This document shows, piece by piece, positions 7,611-16,751 of a DNA stretch of 64,000 nt. The position numbers and the translations under genes are program-made. The DNA comes from CAWBYL01 sp963793025. GTDB lineage: Bacteria > Actinomycetota > Acidimicrobiia > Acidimicrobiales > Acidimicrobilacustridaceae. The stretch lies in contig CAWBYL010000006.1 of assembly GCA_963793025.1 (NCBI GenBank), positions 744,001 through 808,000 of the forward strand, read 5' to 3'. The notes beneath the pieces are model-generated. The model had not been told where the DNA came from. It worked only from the letters and a program-made list of their open reading frames with translations, and made no database searches. The first letter of the stretch is position 1. Every line of letters begins with the position of its first letter.

Positions 7611-8197
7611 TGTCGAGCGAGACCCGTCCCACCGGAGGCCTGCTCGAGTCCGGGCTCGAGGGGCTCAACCACAACTTCCTCACCGGCACCGTCGAGGAGC
7701 TGGTCAAGTGGGCCCGCTCGCACAGCGTCATGCCGGCCACGTTCGGCCTGGCCTGCTGCGCCATCGAGATGATGGCGGCCGGCGGTCCCCACTACGACCT
7801 GGCCCGCTACGGCATGGAGGTCTTCCGGGCCTCACCCCGCCAGGCCGACCTCATGATCGTCGCCGGGCGCGTCTCGCAGAAGATGGCCCCGGTGCTGCGC
7901 CAGATCTACGACCAGATGATGGAACCCAAGTGGGTCATCTCCATGGGCGTGTGCGCTTCGTCGGGCGGGATGTTCAACAACTACGCCATCGTGCAGGGCG
8001 TCGACCAGATCGTGCCCGTCGACGTCTACGCCCCCGGCTGCCCGCCCTCACCCGAGACCCTCATGCACGCCATCCTCACCCTCCACGCCCAGATCCGCGC
8101 CGGGCACCTCACCCGCCGGCCCGGCGAGGGCGCGGGGATCGTGCTCGAGCAGCTGGGCGTCCCGGCCTCCACGCCCGTCACCCTGGGTCGGAGCTGA
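7610..8197 (+). CDS. nuoB: NADH-quinone oxidoreductase subunit B (first operon)
   Basis: This 195-residue protein carries the ligands of cluster N2, the [4Fe-4S] centre that reduces quinone: tandem C49-C50 (GLACCAIEM), C115 (GVCASSGG) and C144 (PGCPP). The GTG start shares one base with the nuoA stop. It belongs to the connecting module of complex I on the cytoplasmic side, docked on subunits D and I. The CASSGG form differs from the CANCGG of the second-operon copy at 23483. Confidence 0.95.
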   Translation: MSSETRPTGGLLESGLEGLNHNFLTGTVEELVKWARSHSVMPATFGLACCAIEMMAAGGPHYDLARYGMEVFRASPRQADLMIVAGRVSQKMAPVLRQIYDQMMEPKWVISMGVCASSGGMFNNYAIVQGVDQIVPVDVYAPGCPPSPETLMHAILTLHAQIRAGHLTRRPGEGAGIVLEQLGVPASTPVTLGRS

Positions 8198-8199
8198 CC

Positions 8200-8730
8200 G
8201 TGGCCGAGGACGCCACCGCCTCCGACGTCGACGCGGACGCGACCGAGCCGGTCGAGACCCTCTACGACCTCGAGGTCACCCGGTCCCACGGTCAGCTGGT
8301 GTTGCATCCCACTCGGGAGCAGTACCTCGATCTGCTGGCCACGCTCCACGAGGACGGCTACTACTCCATCGTCGACCTCACCGGTGTCGACTACCTCGTG
8401 CACCCCGGGCGCAAGGGTCTCCCGGAGGGCACCACGCCCGAGCGCTTCGAGGTCGTCGTCAACCTGATCAACCACCGCGACCGTTCCCGCCTCCGTCTCC
8501 GCCTCCAGGTGCCCGAGAGCGACCCGCAGGTCCCCACGGCCTTCGCCCTGTACCCCGGCACCGAGGCCATGGAGCGCGAGACCTACGACATGTTCGGGAT
8601 CGCCTTCGCCGGCCATCCCGACCTCACCCGCATCCTCATGCCCGAGGACTGGATGGGCCACCCACTGCGCAAGGACTACGACTCCGGTCGCATCCCCGTG
8701 CAGTTCAAGGGTGCCCCGGCCAACCGGTGA
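8200..8730 (+). CDS. nuoC: NADH-quinone oxidoreductase subunit C (first operon)
   Basis: The GTG at 8200 is chosen because it follows the nuoB stop by two bases and the 176-residue product fits the family; the open frame runs further upstream through nuoB without meaning. The C-terminal signature ERETYDMFGIAFAGHPDL followed by HPLRKDY is the 30-kDa subunit motif. It is a structural subunit of the quinone-reducing connecting module. An acidic N-terminal stretch of about 25 residues precedes the conserved domain. It is separate from nuoD, not fused. Confidence 0.93.
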   Translation: MAEDATASDVDADATEPVETLYDLEVTRSHGQLVLHPTREQYLDLLATLHEDGYYSIVDLTGVDYLVHPGRKGLPEGTTPERFEVVVNLINHRDRSRLRLRLQVPESDPQVPTAFALYPGTEAMERETYDMFGIAFAGHPDLTRILMPEDWMGHPLRKDYDSGRIPVQFKGAPANR

Positions 8731-8749
8731 CCGAGGCGGTAACCCCCCG

Positions 8750-10090
8750 ATGACCACGACCCACGACGCACCCCCGCCCTCCAACGTCGCCCAGACGTCC
8801 GAAGGTGGCCAGGAGCTGCACAGCCGCGATGTCGTGGCCGCCGCCGAGCGCCTGCGCGAGCTCGGCGCCGTGCTGCGCATGTCCGAGGCCGAGGCCTCCG
8901 AGCTCGAGCAGGATCAGGCGCCCGACGACGAGACCATGATCATCAACATGGGGCCTCAGCACCCGAGCACGCACGGCGTGCTGCGGCTGATGCTGGAGCT
9001 GCAGGGCGAGACGGTGCTGCGCTGCAAGCCCATCATCGGGTACCTGCACACGGGCATGGAGCGCACCGGGGAGGAGCTCACCTACCTCCAGGGCCCGACC
9101 AACGTCACCCGGATGGACTACGCCTCGCCGTTGTTCACCGAGTTGGCCTTCTCGCTCACGGTCGAGCGACTCCTCGACATCGAGGTCCCGGAGCGGGCGG
9201 TGTGGATCCGCATGCTCATGACCGAGATGAACCGCATCACGTCGCACCTGTTGTTCATGGCCACGAACGGCATGGACCTCGGGGCGGTGTCGATGATGCT
9301 CTACGGCTGGCGGGAGCGGGAGGAGGCGCTGAGGTTCCTGCAGGAGGTCACCGGCCTGCGCATGAACCACAACTACATCCGGCCCGGAGGGGTGGCGGCC
9401 GACCTGCCCGACGGCTGGCGCGACGGCGTGCTGCGCCTGCTCGACATGTTGCCGTCCCGCCTCGACGAGTACGACACGCTGCTCACCAACCAGCCCATCT
9501 GGCGCGAGCGCCTCCAGGGCATCGGTGTGATCACCGCCGAGGAGTGCCTGGCCCTCGGGGTCACCGGGCCGATCCTGCGCTCCACCGGCTACGAGTGGGA
9601 CCTCCGCCGCGACATGCCGTACCTGGCCTTCGACCAGGTCGACTTCGACGTCGTCGTCGGCTCCTACGGCGACTGCTTCGACCGCTACGCCATCCGTCTG
9701 GCCGAGATCCGCGAGTCCATGAAGATCGTGCGGCAGTGCCTCGAGAAGATGCCCAAGGGCGACTACCGCATCCAGGACAAGAAGGTCACGCCTCCGCCCC
9801 GAGCCCGCATCGACGAGTCGATGGAGGCGCTGATCCACCACTTCAAGATCTTCACCGAGGGGTTCAAGGTGCCCGAGGGCGAGGCCTACGTGGCCGTCGA
9901 GTCACCGCGAGGCGAGCTCGCCTGCTACATCGTCAGCGACGGCTCCTCGATTCCGTACCGCATGCACGTGCGGGGCCCGAGCTTCGTGAACCTGCAGACG
10001 CTGCCCCACCTCATGCACGGAGGCCTGGTGGCCGACGGCGTGGCCATCATCTCGTCGGTCGATCCGATCCTCGGGGAGGTCGATCGCTGA
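8750..10090 (+). CDS. nuoD: NADH-quinone oxidoreductase subunit D (first operon)
   Basis: This 446-residue 49-kDa subunit starts at ATG 8750. The quinone-pocket motif NMGPQHPSTHGVLRL spans residues 66-80 and includes the conserved arginine (R79) beside cluster N2, the region methylated by NDUFAF7 in mitochondria. The C-terminus ends in the family's GEVDR. A non-conserved Ala/Glu-rich N-terminal extension of about 60 residues precedes the conserved core, longer than in the second-operon copy. The stop overlaps the nuoE start as TGATG. Confidence 0.95.
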   Translation: MTTTHDAPPPSNVAQTSEGGQELHSRDVVAAAERLRELGAVLRMSEAEASELEQDQAPDDETMIINMGPQHPSTHGVLRLMLELQGETVLRCKPIIGYLHTGMERTGEELTYLQGPTNVTRMDYASPLFTELAFSLTVERLLDIEVPERAVWIRMLMTEMNRITSHLLFMATNGMDLGAVSMMLYGWREREEALRFLQEVTGLRMNHNYIRPGGVAADLPDGWRDGVLRLLDMLPSRLDEYDTLLTNQPIWRERLQGIGVITAEECLALGVTGPILRSTGYEWDLRRDMPYLAFDQVDFDVVVGSYGDCFDRYAIRLAEIRESMKIVRQCLEKMPKGDYRIQDKKVTPPPRARIDESMEALIHHFKIFTEGFKVPEGEAYVAVESPRGELACYIVSDGSSIPYRMHVRGPSFVNLQTLPHLMHGGLVADGVAIISSVDPILGEVDR

Positions 10091-10707
10091 TGGCCCGACT
10101 GTCGCCTGAGCGGGTCACCCTCGCGGCCGAGATCATCGACCGCTACCCGAGGCCCAAGTCCACGCTCATCCCCCTGCTCCACCTGGCCCAGGAGCAGGAC
10201 GGCCACCTCACCGAGGAGGCCATGGCCCACATCGCCGAGCTGGTCGGCGTCACCTCGGCCGAGGTGCTCGGCACCGCGTCGTTCTACGAGATGTTCAAGA
10301 TGGAGCCGGTCGGTCGTTACGTCGTCAACATCTGCACCAACATCTCCTGCCAGCTCCTCGGGGGCGAGGAGCTGCTGGAGCACGCCGAGCAGACCCTCGG
10401 CGTCCGTCCCGGCCAGACCACCCCCGACGGCCTGTTCACCGTCGAGGACGTGGAGTGCATCGCCGCCTGCACCGAGGCCCCGTGCCTGCAGGTGAACTAC
10501 CGGTACTTCCACACCATCACCCACGACGAGTTCGACCAGCTCGTCGAGGACCTCCGCTCCGGCGCCCGCTCCGACATCCCCGATCACGGCACCCTCGCCC
10601 AGGTCCGCCAGCACATCCCGCCCGAGCGCAAGGCCGGCTCGGTCGCCCCCGAGGACCGCGCCACCCCCGTCTGGATCGCCGCCACCGCCGAGGAGTCACA
10701 GGGATGA
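10090..10707 (+). CDS. nuoE: NADH-quinone oxidoreductase subunit E (first operon)
   Basis: This 205-residue protein of the thioredoxin-like [2Fe-2S] family carries the N1a ligands in two pairs: CTNISC near residue 82 and CIAACTEAPC near 123. With NuoF and NuoG it forms the NADH-oxidising input module. The ATG overlaps the nuoD stop by one base and the end overlaps nuoF as ATGA, showing tight translational coupling. This gene has no counterpart in the second operon, which is the basis for assigning different electron donors to the two complexes. Confidence 0.95.
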   Translation: MARLSPERVTLAAEIIDRYPRPKSTLIPLLHLAQEQDGHLTEEAMAHIAELVGVTSAEVLGTASFYEMFKMEPVGRYVVNICTNISCQLLGGEELLEHAEQTLGVRPGQTTPDGLFTVEDVECIAACTEAPCLQVNYRYFHTITHDEFDQLVEDLRSGARSDIPDHGTLAQVRQHIPPERKAGSVAPEDRATPVWIAATAEESQG

Positions 10708-12050
10708 CGATCACCGACGCTCCCAAGATCATCACCGGCCGCTTCGGCTACGAAGACAGCCACACCCTCACCCGGTACGTCTCCACCGGCGGGTACCAGG
10801 CCCTGCGCACCGCGCTCGACATGACCCCGGCCGAGGTGTCCGAGCAGGTCAAGACGGCGAGCCTCCTCGGTCGCGGCGGCGCCGGGTTCCCGGCCGGCGT
10901 GAAGTGGGGTCTGGCTCCGGCCGACGTGTGGCCCCGCTACCTCGTGGTCAACGGCGACGAGAGCGAACCCGGTACCTACAAGGACCGGCTCCTCATGGAG
11001 CGTGACCCTCACCAGCTCATCGAGGGCGTGCTCCTCGCTTGCTACGCCATCGGCTGCGGGCAGGCCTTCCTCTACGTCCGGGGTGAGATGGCCCTGGCCC
11101 AGGAGCGCATCGCCGACGCCCTGAACGAGGCCTACAAGGCCGGCTACATCGGCCGCAACATCCTGGGCAGCAACTTCTCGGTCGACGTCGTGCTGACGTG
11201 GGGCGCCGGCGCCTACATCGTGGGCGAGGAGACCGGGCTCATCGAGAGCCTGGAGGGGAACCGGGGCATGCCCCGGCTCAAGCCCCCGTTCTTCCCGGCG
11301 GCCAAGGGCCTGTACATGCAGCCGACCATCGTCAACAACGTCGAGACCCTCTCCAACCTCCCGTGGATCGTGACCAACGGCGGCGAGGCCTTCGCCGCTC
11401 TCGGCGCCGAGAACTCCCGCGGCACGCGGATGTTCGCGGTGTCCGGCCACGTCAAGAAGCCGGGGGTGTTCGAGGTCGAGTACGGCGTCACCACCTTCCG
11501 CGACCTCATCTACGCCCCGGTGTACGCCGGCGGCATCCTCGGCGATCGCCAGCTCAAAGCGTTCATCCCCGGTGGGGCGTCGGCGCCGTGGTTCTACGAG
11601 GAGCACCTCGACATCCCCCTCGAGAAGGGCACCGTCGACCGGGCCGGCTCCATGCTCGGGTCGGGCGCCATCGTCGTGATGGACGAGACCACCGACGCGG
11701 TGAAGGCCTGCCTGCGGGTCGTGCGGTTCTTCGCACGCGAGTCGTGCGGCAAGTGCACCCCGTGCCGTGAAGGCACGACCTGGCTCGAGAAGATCCTCCA
11801 GCGCATCCTCGACGGCTATGGCCGCCCCACCGACCTCGACCTGTTGATGGACGTGTGCGACAACATCTCGCCCGGCATCGCCTGGCCGCCCAAGCAGACC
11901 ACCATCTGCCCCCTGGGCCCGTCGGCGGTGTCGCCCATCGCCTCGGCCCTCGAGCGCTTCCGCCCCGAGTTCGAGGCCTGCATCACCCAGGCCGAAGAGG
12001 CCCGTCAGTCGGTACCCGTCGCGTTCCCGAAGGCCGCATCCCATGTCTGA
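10704..12050 (+). CDS. nuoF: NADH-quinone oxidoreductase subunit F, NADH- and FMN-binding (first operon)
   Basis: This 448-residue protein begins at an ATG overlapping the nuoE stop. It contains the glycine-rich GRGGAGFPAGVKWG nucleotide/FMN motif, the NGDESEPGTYKDR segment, and cluster N3 ligands ESCGKCTPC near residue 350 with the fourth Cys in TICPLG near 401. It takes hydride from NADH onto FMN and passes single electrons to NuoG. Its end overlaps nuoG by eight bases. All catalytic motifs look intact, so this operon should encode a true NADH dehydrogenase. Confidence 0.96.
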   Translation: MTITDAPKIITGRFGYEDSHTLTRYVSTGGYQALRTALDMTPAEVSEQVKTASLLGRGGAGFPAGVKWGLAPADVWPRYLVVNGDESEPGTYKDRLLMERDPHQLIEGVLLACYAIGCGQAFLYVRGEMALAQERIADALNEAYKAGYIGRNILGSNFSVDVVLTWGAGAYIVGEETGLIESLEGNRGMPRLKPPFFPAAKGLYMQPTIVNNVETLSNLPWIVTNGGEAFAALGAENSRGTRMFAVSGHVKKPGVFEVEYGVTTFRDLIYAPVYAGGILGDRQLKAFIPGGASAPWFYEEHLDIPLEKGTVDRAGSMLGSGAIVVMDETTDAVKACLRVVRFFARESCGKCTPCREGTTWLEKILQRILDGYGRPTDLDLLMDVCDNISPGIAWPPKQTTICPLGPSAVSPIASALERFRPEFEACITQAEEARQSVPVAFPKAASHV

Positions 12051-14751
12051 CACCGAGGCCCCTCCGACCGACGGCGTCGTCGTCGAGATCAACGGTCACG
12101 AGGTCGTGGCCCGCAAGGGCGAGTTGCTCATCGACGCCGCCGAGCGTTCGGGCACCTACATCCCCCGCTTCTGTTACCACGAGCGGATGCGGCCGGTCGG
12201 CATGTGCCGCATGTGCCTCGTCGAAGTGGACACCGGGCGCGGCCCGGCCCTCCAGCCGAGCTGCATGATCGAGTGCACGCCGGGGATGAAGGTCGACACC
12301 GAGTCGGCCGTCACCAAGAAGGCCCAGGACGGCATCCTCGAGTTCCTCCTCATCAACCACCCGCTCGACTGCCCGGTCTGCGACAAGGGCGGCGAGTGCC
12401 CCCTCCAGGACCAGACCATGGCCTACGGGCCGGGTGAGAGTCGGATGGTCGAGGAGAAGCGCCACAAGGAGAAGCCGATCCCGATCAGCGATCTGGTGCT
12501 GCTCGACCGGGAACGGTGCATCCTGTGCGACCGCTGCACGCGGTTCGCGTCCGAGGTCGCCGGCGACCCTCTGATCCACTTCATCAACCGGGGCAACGAC
12601 ACCGAGATCAACACCTTCCCGAACGAGCCGTTCTCCTCGTACTTCTCGGGCAACACCGTGCAGATCTGCCCGGTGGGCGCCCTGACGGCCGAGCCCTACC
12701 GGTTCAAGGCCCGGCCCTGGGATCTCCAGACCACCGAGTCCACCTGCCAGAGCTGCTCGGTCGGCTGTCGCATCTCGATCGACTCGTCCCGTGACCAGGT
12801 CCAGCGCTATTCCGGTGTCGACGTCGACCCCGTCAACTGGGGATGGCTGTGCGACAAGGGCCGCTTCTCGAGCGGCGCCGTCGGAGCCGACGGCCGCCTC
12901 GGCGAGCCGCTCGTCCGCGACGGCGACACCCTCGTCCCCGCCCGTTGGTCCGATGCCCTGCGCCATGCCGCCGACGCCCTTGCCGGGGCGTCGTCGCCCG
13001 CCGCCATCGGGGTCATCGGTGGCGCTCGGCTCACCAACGAGGACGCCTACGCGTGGGCCAAGCTGGCCAAGGGCGTGCTGGGCACCGACAACGTGGATGC
13101 CCAGCTGGGCGACGGCTTGCCCGCCGACGTGGTGCTGGGCATGCCCCGCGCCACCATCGACCAGGTCTGCGCCCCTGGGGGAACCGTCCTCGTTCTCGCC
13201 CCCGACGTGAAGGAGGAGCTGCCGGTCCTGTTCCTGCGCCTCCGCCACGCCGTCGTCAACGACGGGGTGACCCTCATCGAGGTGGGCCCCCGATCGAGCG
13301 GACTCACCTCGCTGGCGTCGGCGTCGCTGCTCCCTCGTCCCGGTGAGTCCGGCGAGCTGGTGCGAGCCCTGGTGGCCCAGACCGACACCACTCGCGACAT
13401 CGCCGGTGTGGCGGCGGCCGACATCAACGCCGTGCGCATCGCCCTCGCCGGGTCCCACGGACCGCTGAGCGTGATCCTGGGCCGGCCGTCGGTCGCCGAG
13501 GCCGCCGTCGTCGTCGTCGATGCCGCATCCGCGGTCCTCGATGCCCGGCCCGACGCCCGCTTCCTCTCCGCGCTGCGGCGGGCCAACATCCACGGTGCCC
13601 TCGACATGGGCCTGGCCCCGGGTGTTCTCCCCGGGCGGGTCTCGCTCGCGGACGGCCGTGACTGGTTCGCCGGATCGTGGCCCACGGTGCCGACCGAGAC
13701 CGGGCTCGACACCGAGGGGATCCTGCGGGCCGCGGCCGACGGTCGCATCGACGTGCTCGTGCTGCTGGGCGCCGATCCGCTCGCCGACTTCCCCGACCAC
13801 GACCTGGCCGAGCGGGCCCTCACCGGCGCCCGGACGGTCATCGCCGTCGACACACTGTTGAACTCGTCGAGCCGTGGCGCCGATGTCGTGCTGGCCGCCG
13901 CCGGGTTCGCCGAGAAGGCGGGCACCACCACCAACATCGAGGGTCGGGTCTCCACGTTGGCCCAGCGGGTGACCCCGCCGGGCACCGCTCGGGCGGACTG
14001 GATGCTGGCCGCCGAGCTGGCCAGCCGCCTCGGTTCGGACCTCGGCTTCGGCAGGGCCGAGGAGATCCTGAACGAGATCGCCGCGATGGCGCCGTCCCAC
14101 GCCGGTCTCGACCTCCCCCACGTGCTCGCCGACCTCGACGGTGTCCTGCTCCCCCTCGACCTGCCGGCGGCCGAGGCCGCCCCCGACGACGAGGCCGACG
14201 GCACCGGCGATGGCAACGAGACCGGCGCCGACGCCGATGCCGCGGCTGTACGGGCGGCGGCCGCGGACGACCAGAGCGAGGCGCAGGCCGAAGAGGCCGC
14301 CGCCACCGTCGCCGAGGGCGAGGCCACCGCGGCCGACGCCCCCGACCACACCGTGGCGCCCGACGCCCCGGCCCGTCCGTCCGTGCTCGCCTTCACTGCG
14401 GCGGCGGCTCGGCCCGCTCCGGCCCGCGACTCCTACTCGTTCCGGCTGGTGGCCACCCGCAAGCTCTACGACCAGGGCACGATCGTCCAGGCCACGGGGG
14501 CGTTGGCGGGCCTCGCTCCGGGCACCGTCGTTCACGTCAACCCCGCCGATCTCGACCAGCTCGGGGTGGCTGTCGGTGACCGGGTGAGCCTCCGCTCCTC
14601 GCGCTCGACGCTCACCCTCCCGGTCGTCACCGACGTCGGCGTGCCGCGCGGGGCGGCCGCGCTCTACGTCAACCAGGCCGACGTCGTCGTGGGCGACCTG
14701 ATCGACGTCGACCACGACGTCACCGACCTGCGCATCGAGGCGGCCTCGTGA
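12043..14751 (+). CDS. nuoG: NADH-quinone oxidoreductase subunit G (first operon)
   Basis: This 902-residue protein holds the cluster chain of the input arm: [2Fe-2S] ligands C44, C55, C58, C74; His-ligated [4Fe-4S] H106, C110, C113, C119; [4Fe-4S] C159, C162, C165, C209; and an intact N7-type set C235, C238, C242, C270. A molybdopterin-oxidoreductase-like domain follows. Near residues 705-780 an Ala/Asp/Glu-rich linker leads to a C-terminal beta-rich domain like molybdopterin-dinucleotide binding domains, an arrangement known in actinobacterial NuoG. No molybdenum function is expected. Confidence 0.94.
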   Translation: MSDTEAPPTDGVVVEINGHEVVARKGELLIDAAERSGTYIPRFCYHERMRPVGMCRMCLVEVDTGRGPALQPSCMIECTPGMKVDTESAVTKKAQDGILEFLLINHPLDCPVCDKGGECPLQDQTMAYGPGESRMVEEKRHKEKPIPISDLVLLDRERCILCDRCTRFASEVAGDPLIHFINRGNDTEINTFPNEPFSSYFSGNTVQICPVGALTAEPYRFKARPWDLQTTESTCQSCSVGCRISIDSSRDQVQRYSGVDVDPVNWGWLCDKGRFSSGAVGADGRLGEPLVRDGDTLVPARWSDALRHAADALAGASSPAAIGVIGGARLTNEDAYAWAKLAKGVLGTDNVDAQLGDGLPADVVLGMPRATIDQVCAPGGTVLVLAPDVKEELPVLFLRLRHAVVNDGVTLIEVGPRSSGLTSLASASLLPRPGESGELVRALVAQTDTTRDIAGVAAADINAVRIALAGSHGPLSVILGRPSVAEAAVVVVDAASAVLDARPDARFLSALRRANIHGALDMGLAPGVLPGRVSLADGRDWFAGSWPTVPTETGLDTEGILRAAADGRIDVLVLLGADPLADFPDHDLAERALTGARTVIAVDTLLNSSSRGADVVLAAAGFAEKAGTTTNIEGRVSTLAQRVTPPGTARADWMLAAELASRLGSDLGFGRAEEILNEIAAMAPSHAGLDLPHVLADLDGVLLPLDLPAAEAAPDDEADGTGDGNETGADADAAAVRAAAADDQSEAQAEEAAATVAEGEATAADAPDHTVAPDAPARPSVLAFTAAAARPAPARDSYSFRLVATRKLYDQGTIVQATGALAGLAPGTVVHVNPADLDQLGVAVGDRVSLRSSRSTLTLPVVTDVGVPRGAAALYVNQADVVVGDLIDVDHDVTDLRIEAAS

Positions 14752-14891
14752 GCGGCGCCGTCGTCACCGTTTTGCGTTGCCGGGCCGTCCTGCGATGGGC
14801 TGGGCCGACGCGTCCCCGACGCGTCCGCGACGCCTCCGGCGTCACGACCGAGACCACCCGACCCGGAGGCGACGCACATGCTCGGCGGTGA
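14748..14891 (+). CDS. Possible small ORF bridging nuoG and nuoH
   Basis: Between nuoG and nuoH lies a 126-base gap, unusual in an operon whose other genes mostly touch. A GTG overlapping the nuoG stop (GTGA) opens a 47-codon frame that ends just inside nuoH. The product would be Arg-rich, starts VSGAVVTVLRCRAVL, and has no recognisable domain. It could serve only to keep ribosomes moving into nuoH, or it may be chance. The nuoH start has its own GGAGG site. Confidence 0.2.
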   Translation: MSGAVVTVLRCRAVLRWAGPTRPRRVRDASGVTTETTRPGGDAHARR

Positions 14892-16086
14892 CCCCCTCCT
14901 CGCCGGACACGTCGACCTGGCCGTCGTCCTCATCGTGCTGCTCAAGGTCGTCCTGGTGTTCGTCTTCCTCCTGGTGGCGACCATGTTGATGATCTGGTTC
15001 GAGCGCAAGGTCGTAGGTGACCTGCAGAACCGCATCGGACCCAACACCGCCGGGCCCTTCGGCGTCCTCCAGACCCTCGCCGACGGCATCAAGTTCTTCT
15101 TCAAGGAAGACCTCATGCCCGACCGGGCCCAGCGACGGGTGTTCATCCTCGCCCCGCTCATCACCGTGGTGCCGGCGTTCCTGCTCTTCTCCATCGTCCC
15201 GTTCGGGGGCGACTTCGCCAACGGTGGCGACGGCACCGTCGAGATCTTCGGCCACACCACCTTCCTGCAGCTGGCCGACCCGCCCATCGGGATCCTCTTC
15301 GCCCTGGCCATGTCCTCCATCGCCGTGTACGGCGTGATGCTGGCGGGCTGGTCCTCGGGCTCGAAGTACCCGCTGTTGGGCTCGGTCCGGGCGTCGGCCC
15401 AGATGGTCTCCTACGAGGCCGCCCTCGGCCTGTCGGTGGCGGCCGTGGTGCTCACCACCGGCACCCTCAGCACCCATCAGATGGTGGTGTCCCAGGCCGG
15501 CGACGGGTGGGGCAGCTTCGTCCCCAACTGGAACCTCATCGCCGCCGGCTTCGTGCCCTTCGTGGTCTTCCTCATCGCCAGCCAGGCCGAGCTCAACCGA
15601 CCGCCCTTCGACCTCGTCGAGGCCGAGCAGGAGCTGGTCGGCGGCTACCACACCGAGTACAGCTCCATCCGCTTCGCTCTCTTCTTCGTCGCCGAGTTCA
15701 TGAACTCGGTCACCATGGCCGCCATCATCGTCACCCTGTTCCTCGGCGGCCCGGCCGGCCCCGCGCCCCTCGGCCCGGGGTGGTTGTGGGGCGTGATCTG
15801 GTTCTTCCTCAAGCTGGTCCTCTTCCTGTTCGGTTTCGTGTGGATCCGGGGCACCGTCCCCCGCGTGCGCTACGACCAGCTGATGGACCTCGGCTGGAAG
15901 GTGCTCATCCCGCTGTCTCTCGCCTGGTTGCTCGTGCTCGCCACCTTCCACGTGGCTCGTGACCAGCACTGGAACGGCCTGGCCGTGATCGCCATCGGCG
16001 CCGTCATCGGGCTCACCGGCTACGGCCTGTTGCGCCTGGCCATCGCCACGTCCAAGGCCAAGCGGCTCGAGGGGGTCGTCGACTGA
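14878..16086 (+). CDS. nuoH: NADH-quinone oxidoreductase subunit H (first operon)
   Basis: This 402-residue membrane subunit has the family's eight or so helices and the quinone-chamber signatures ERKVVGDLQNRIGPN after helix 1 and the acidic loop AELNRPPFDLVEAEQELVGG. It joins the hydrophilic arm to the pump modules and forms the quinone tunnel. The ATG is preceded by GGAGG. The product is longer than the second-operon copy (345 residues) at both ends. The stop overlaps the nuoI start as TGATG. Confidence 0.95.
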   Translation: MLGGDPLLAGHVDLAVVLIVLLKVVLVFVFLLVATMLMIWFERKVVGDLQNRIGPNTAGPFGVLQTLADGIKFFFKEDLMPDRAQRRVFILAPLITVVPAFLLFSIVPFGGDFANGGDGTVEIFGHTTFLQLADPPIGILFALAMSSIAVYGVMLAGWSSGSKYPLLGSVRASAQMVSYEAALGLSVAAVVLTTGTLSTHQMVVSQAGDGWGSFVPNWNLIAAGFVPFVVFLIASQAELNRPPFDLVEAEQELVGGYHTEYSSIRFALFFVAEFMNSVTMAAIIVTLFLGGPAGPAPLGPGWLWGVIWFFLKLVLFLFGFVWIRGTVPRVRYDQLMDLGWKVLIPLSLAWLLVLATFHVARDQHWNGLAVIAIGAVIGLTGYGLLRLAIATSKAKRLEGVVD

Positions 16087-16751
16087 TGGGTTACCTCGGT
16101 GGGTTCCTGGTCAGCCTGCGCCAGATGGGACGCAAGCAGCGCGTCACCACGCAGTATCCCGAGGAGAAAGCTCCGAAGCCGGAGCGGGTCCACGGTCGCC
16201 ACGTCCTCAATCGCTACGAGGACGGCATGGAGAAGTGCATCGGCTGTGAGCTGTGCGCGGGGGTCTGCCCGGCCCGGTGCATCTACGTGCGCGGCGCCGA
16301 CAACGACGCCGACGACCCGGTGTCGCCGGGCGAGCGCTTCGGGTTCATCTACGAGATCAACTACCTGCGCTGCATCCACTGCGACCTCTGCGTGGAGGCC
16401 TGTCCCACCGAGGCCATCACCGAGTCGAAGATGTTCGAGTTCTCCTTCACCAACCGGTCCGACGCGATCTACACCAAGACCGAGCTGGTGGTCGACGACG
16501 CCGGCATGCCCCAGAAGCTGCCGTGGGAGGACTGGCGTCCGGGCGAGGACGAGCTGACCTCGGCGTGGATGCGCGCCACCTCGCCGTCGGGTGACGCCCG
16601 CTTCGAGGGCGTGGTGGGTTGGTCCGGCGAGCTCGGCTACGGCGTCCGCGCCCCCGAGGACGACCAGGACACCAAGGACGCCCTCACCACCAAGGCCGTC
16701 GAGGTCGAAGAGCACGACCACGACGACCATGACCACGACGGGGGCCACTGA
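16086..16751 (+). CDS. nuoI: NADH-quinone oxidoreductase subunit I with His/Asp-rich tail (first operon)
   Basis: This 221-residue protein has two [4Fe-4S] motifs: C51, C54, C57, C61 (CIGCELCAGVCP) and C96, C99, C102, C106 (CIHCDLCVEACP), for clusters N6a and N6b that link NuoG to NuoB. The last 14 residues are nearly all His, Asp and Glu (EEHDHDDHDHDGGH), a possible metal-binding tail not needed for cluster binding and absent from the second copy. Start and stop both overlap neighbours by one base. Confidence 0.95.
   Translation: MGYLGGFLVSLRQMGRKQRVTTQYPEEKAPKPERVHGRHVLNRYEDGMEKCIGCELCAGVCPARCIYVRGADNDADDPVSPGERFGFIYEINYLRCIHCDLCVEACPTEAITESKMFEFSFTNRSDAIYTKTELVVDDAGMPQKLPWEDWRPGEDELTSAWMRATSPSGDARFEGVVGWSGELGYGVRAPEDDQDTKDALTTKAVEVEEHDHDDHDHDGGH

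Noticed and set aside
14240..14400. Molybdenum-enzyme function of the C-terminal part of NuoG
   Set aside because: The domain resembles molybdopterin-dinucleotide binding domains, but complete complex I ligands and operon context make it a structural relic, as in other NuoG proteins.
11983..14715. A 910-codon open frame antisense to nuoG
   Set aside because: Same third-position effect. The sense strand encodes all NuoG cluster ligands in order.
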